Assembly: GCA_019448385.1 (NCBI GenBank)
Contig: JAGTXO010000002.1
Coordinates: 1,550,001-1,614,000, forward strand
Origin: Diacronema lutheri
Taxonomy: Eukaryota > Haptophyta > Pavlovophyceae > Pavlovales > Pavlovaceae
DNA length: 64,000 bases
Direction of reading: 5' to 3'
The translations under genes and the position numbers were made by a program. Position 1 is the stretch's first letter; the number at the start of each line of letters is the position of its first letter. Shown in pieces: positions 60,258-64,000 of the stretch. The notes beneath the pieces were generated by a model that was not told the DNA's origin, ran no database searches, and saw nothing but the letters and a program-made list of their open reading frames with translations.

Positions 60258-60577
60258 GGCGCCGCTTTTCAAAAGGGTGTAGGGTGTAGGGTGTCGGATG
60301 CAAAACAAGCCCTCCCCACATTTGGGCCCGACGTCATTCCTTCTTCGAAGCCGTGACGTTACTCACATACGAGTACTTTTACTTAGTGTAGGATGGATCT
60401 ATTCTCTAAGTATTTACATAGTGTAGGGTGTAGGATAAGTACGGTTATGAAAGTCCCATAGGGGGAGAAGGAATGACGCTGTGACGGAAGAAGGAGTGAC
60501 GTCGGGCCCAAATGTGGGGAGGGCTTGTTTTGCATCCTACACCCTACACCCTACACCCTTTTAGAAAGCGGCGGCGC
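60258..60577. mobile_element. Foldback (long inverted repeat) element, about 320 bp
   Basis: The left arm (about 60258-60340) and right arm (about 60490-60577) are inverted repeats of about 85 bp. They include AAAAGGGTGTAGGGTGTAGG and GATGCAAAACAAGCCCTCCC, with near-perfect pairing. The centre (about 60345-60480) is AT-rich, unlike the surroundings, and has no ORF. Structure fits a non-autonomous foldback/MITE; target-site duplications could not be defined. Confidence 0.75.
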
Positions 60578-60719
60578 CTCGGAGCATGGCGGCTCGACAG
60601 CATGGCGCCTCGACAGCATGGCGTCGTCCAGCGTCACGCCGCGTCGTGGTCCTGCCGCTCCTCCGTGGCGCACGGATGGCGCTCCTCCGTGACGCAGCCG
60701 AACGACGCCGCGGCGTCAC

Positions 60720-62300
60720 GGCCCGGGCGCAGTCGCCATCCTGGACGCCACGGATAGCGAACCGGTCGACGAGATCCGGCACGAGGACGTCTGCGCCATC
60801 GCCACGCAGCTCGACTGCGTCTACACGGGGCTCACGGGCTCGATGTTTGGCACCAAGTGGAACGTGTGCGGGGTCATGCTCCCGAAGCGCGCCGAGCAGC
60901 GGCCGCAGCCCGGCTCGGACGCCTTCGCCTCGTACAGCGTGGCCGCCTGGGCCGACACGTTCGACTCCACGGGGCTGTACGTGCCCGACGAGCGCGAGCG
61001 CGCGGCGGCGCTCGCGGCGGTGGCCGGTCTGCGCACGGCGCGCGCGCCGGCCGGGCCGGGCGGGCGCGAGCTCGCGCGCGCGCAGGGCTACGATCGCGCC
61101 GAGCAGGCTGCGAGCGCGGCGGCGGCGCGCGCGGCGATGGCCGAGGCCGGCCAGCAGCGCGCGCTCCACGGCGCGGTCGTCGACTCGGCGCTGCGCGGCG
61201 TGGGCGACCGGCTGCACTTTTGCGACGCGCCGGGCGGCACGGGCAAGACGTTCGTCGAGCGCGCCATCATCGCCGCCGTGCGCGCGGATGGGCACGCGGT
61301 CGTCGTGTGCACGTCCTCGGGCGTCGCCGCCACGCTGCTGCCCGACGGCCGCACCTTCCACTCGACCTTCAAGGTGCCCGTCGGCGCCGACTCGGACGGG
61401 CAAGCGGTTCAATGGCGTGCCGCGCTCCGAGCGCGGGCGCTCCGTGGCCGCCGCGGCGAATGATCGTGGGGGACGAGGCGCCGATGCAGAAGCGGGGCCG
61501 CCTCGACTCGCTCGATCGGTGTTTGCGCGACGTGACGGGCGTCGACGAGCGCTTCGGCGGCAAGACGTTGCTGCTCGCCGGCGACTTTTGCCAGTGCTTG
61601 CCGGTGGTGCGGCGCGGCTCGCGCGCGCAGATCGTGCGCTCCTGCCTCGAGTACTCGGCATCGTGGCAGCACGATCGGCCGTACGCCTTGGTCGAGAACT
61701 CTCGCGCCTCGAACGCGGCGCGCGACACGGGCGACGCGCTCGGCGCGGGCGAGTGGGCGAAGCTGCCGCGCAGCCTCGGCGACGGCGCCTTTCCCGCGGC
61801 GGTGCCGCCTGCGGGGGCCATGCCCGGCGCATTCCCGCTCGATCCCGTGCAGCTGCCCGAGGCGTCTCGGCCTACCCGGCGGAGCTCGTAGCCACTCGCC
61901 TCCTCTCGCTCGGCGAGGGGCTGTGCAGCGGCACGCGGCTGGTCGTGCGCGGCGTGCGCGCCGGCGGCCGGCTGCTCGAGTGCGCGCGACCCGGCGCGGC
62001 CGCCGGGCGCGACAGCACCGTGCTCATCGCGCGCATCGACCACCACTCGCCCGACGAGGGCACGTTCGCGTTTGCATGGCTGCACCGCCAGTTCCCGGTG
62101 CGGCCGGCGTAACAAGGCGCAGGGTCAAGCGCTCGGGTGCGCGGGCGTGTGGCTCGCCGAGCCGTGCTTCACGCACGGCCAGCTCTACGTGGCCGCTTCG
62201 CGCGTCGGGCACGCGTCGCGCATCCGCTTTGCGCTTGGCCCGGACCATGTGACGCGCACCGTCGTCTTCAAAGAGGTGCTCCGCGCGGTCAGCGGTGGCG
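60720..62300 (+). mobile_element. Broken Pif1/Helitron-type helicase
   Basis: Superfamily 1 helicase motifs occur in order but are spread over different frames: FCDAPGGTGKTFVERAI (Walker A), VVCTSSGVAATLLPDGRTFH, VGDEAPMQKRGRLDSLDRCL (Walker B), GGKTLLLAGDFCQCLPVVRR, ATRLLSLGEGLCSGTRLVVR, and KAQGQALGCAGVWLAEPCFT with QLYVAASRVGH. Order and wording match the Pif1-like helicase of Helitrons. The copy is broken, with several frame breaks, and no Rep domain is seen. The tail becomes Ala/Arg low complexity. Origin from a Helitron rather than another Pif1 source is inference. Confidence 0.75.
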
Positions 62301-64000
62301 AGGCGGCGGCGGCGGCTGCGGCATTCGCCGCGGCCGCCGTCGCCGCCGCGCGCGAATGCGCGGCGGCGGCGCGCGGTGGCGGCGGGCGCGGCGGGCGCGG
62401 CTCGGACGGCGCGCGCGGCGCCGGCGGCGGGCGGCGCGCTGGCGGCGGGCGCGACGCCGGCGCGCGGTGCTGCCCAGCACCCGCCGGCGCGACGCCCGTC
62501 GCGCCGCTCGCGGCCGACGCGCAGCCGGCGGGTGCTCGCCAACACCGCGCGCCGCGCGACTGGCCCGCGTACCTGCGCGCCCTTCTAGGGCGCGCAGGGG
62601 CCTCAAGCCGGCGCGCTGCCCGCCGCCGCGTGGGTCGCCGCCGCGCGCGTGCCGTCGGCGCTGCCGCCGTCCGGCGTCGCGCTCGCGCCGCTGCCGCAAC
62701 CGCAGCCGCCGCCGCCGCCGCCGCCTGCCGGCAAGCTGGGCAAGCGCGCAGCGGCGGCGACGGCGGTGCGCGGCCCGGCGAGCAAGCGGTAGCGGTGCCG
62801 CCGAGCCGGGGGCGGGCTCCGTGGGCGACGCGGCTTGGCTCGCCACTCGCACCACTCGCGCCGGGCGCGCACAACGCGCCGTGGTCCGCTGCGCGGCCGG
62901 GCGAAAATGCGGTCCTGGCTGCGGGGCGGATCCGACACGCCGTGGCCGTACAGCGCGTTCGGCATGGATTTGTTACTCATGCCATGGCGTCGCGCCACGA
63001 TGACGCCCGTGGCCCCGGCGGCCAGCCTCGCGCCGCTACGCCGTGTCGTCGCGGCCGGCGCACACAGCGAACTGTGTGTCCGCGGCACATGCCCGGCTGC
63101 TCGCGCGCTGCAAGCTTGCCGAACTGCTCGCGCTGGAATGGCGCGCTGCGGGCGTGCCCGCGCACCGCGCGTGTGCCATGCGCGTTCCGGGAGCGCCGCG
63201 CCGCGCGCCGAAGCGGCGCGCGGCGCACGTGCGGCCTCGGGCCGAAGAGGGGCCGGCGCGACCGGCCGCGAGGCGGGCGCAGACGCTCGGCGTGCCGGTC
63301 GATGCGTCGTCCAAATCCGCGTCGGGCGGGTGCGCGCCTGGGCCGGCGCTGCGTGCAGTCGGCGGGGCCCGGCCACGCGCTCGGGCGTAACGTTCGCGCC
63401 TGTTCGGCCGAGGCGCACTCGCCGTCCCCTCGCGCCGGCAACGTGCGTGCGGGCCAGCACGCAGGCAGCGTACGATGCCACGGCAGCGGCGAGCGCGTCC
63501 CCGCCGGTGTGCCGCTCGGCGCCCCGTCACGCGCAACGTGCGCGCCGCCCGCTGCATGCGCACGCATACGCGCGCTGGCAGCGTGCGCACAATTGCCCGG
63601 GCAAGATCGTCCCGCGCTCGCGCCGCCGACGCATCATTCCATGTGTCCGTTTCGGCATCTGCCACCATCCACCAGCCCTCGAAAGCCGGCTTGCGCGTGG
63701 GCGCCCGTCCGGTGCGAGAAGCGGCTCGCGTCCTCGCGCGGGGCGCCTCCGCGCCAGGCGCCCGGCGCGCGCTCGTCTTGCCGCGCCACCACGCTGATCT
63801 GCGCCCAACCCTCGCTCGCCAATTCCCCCGTCGTCCCTGCTGCGCAGCCCGCAACAGCGCGCGCATGGCGCGCGCACGGCGCAGCGCCCTTGAGCAAGTT
63901 TTACGTCGTCGGTCGGCAGCCTGTGGAAGACGCGTTTGACGGCCCGATGTGGCCGGTGAGAGTGCCCGGCGTGCCGCGTGGTGAGCGCCTGCACGGCTTG
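62301..64000. other. GC-rich region without a supportable gene
   Basis: Open frames on both strands are long but dominated by Ala/Arg/Pro. Short stretches look protein-like (plus strand about 63062-63200, RLLARCKLAELLALEWRAAG; minus strand about 63640-63700, FEGWWMVADAETDTW) but do not form a continuous gene or match a family. It may contain decayed coding sequence or exons of a gene continuing past the window. Confidence 0.45.

Noticed and set aside
60276-60300. GGGTGTA steps as a telomere or interstitial telomere
   Set aside because: Only three steps, present in both arms of an inverted repeat, so they belong to the foldback element.

Overview
The window is nuclear DNA from a very GC-rich, intron-poor unicellular eukaryote. 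It is most likely a microalga with a red-lineage secondary plastid; a haptophyte is my best guess, but this is not proven by the sequence. The evidence is: spliceosomal introns (GT-AG, with one GC-AG), a tRNA followed by a Pol III T-run, eukaryote-only genes (CDC73/Paf1 complex, bifunctional PFK-2/FBPase-2, TRM11, trimethyllysine/butyrobetaine dioxygenase, GT47 exostosin), and a small protein with a plastid-type bipartite leader (37401-37748).

Layout. 0-5.3 kb: partial gene, tRNA-Ile(UAU), small membrane protein, CDC73, then a TKL-type kinase with an MLKL-like N-terminal helical domain. 5.8-19.4 kb: a giant minus-strand array of about 90 armadillo-like repeats of 48 residues. It shares its 5' end and linker with the kinase gene and grew by nested segmental duplications; the array is cut by in-frame stops that were themselves duplicated. 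19.4-20.8 kb: a nest of short dispersed and inverted repeats. 20.9-28.3 kb: single-copy genes (hypothetical protein, DUF819 transporter-like, TRM11, EF-hand, GT47). 28.4-34.6 kb: two copies of a segmental duplication of about 2.8-3.2 kb with partly broken minus-strand genes. 34.7-42.1 kb: CH-like domain protein, small plastid protein, matrixin-type metalloprotease, small membrane protein. 42.1-42.9 kb: repeats. 42.9-54.7 kb: NO VEIN-type DUF3883 protein, Fe(II)/2OG dioxygenase, a small two-exon gene, seven-exon PFK-2/FBPase-2, SulP transporter, HAD phosphatase. 54.7-58.7 kb: NT-C2/coiled-coil protein flanked by repeats. 58.9-64 kb: degenerate ORFs, a foldback element and a broken Pif1/Helitron-type helicase.

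Gene order is compact. Five divergent pairs have start codons only about 67-87 bp apart, and several convergent pairs end within 6-60 bp of each other. The genes form no obvious pathway. The coherent unit is the kinase/ARM locus: the two genes appear to be complementary deletion products of one ancestral 'helical domain - TKL kinase - ARM array' gene, and this is the most unusual system in the window. Exon boundaries were inferred by eye from frame, splice consensus and family alignment, and have not been tested with transcripts.
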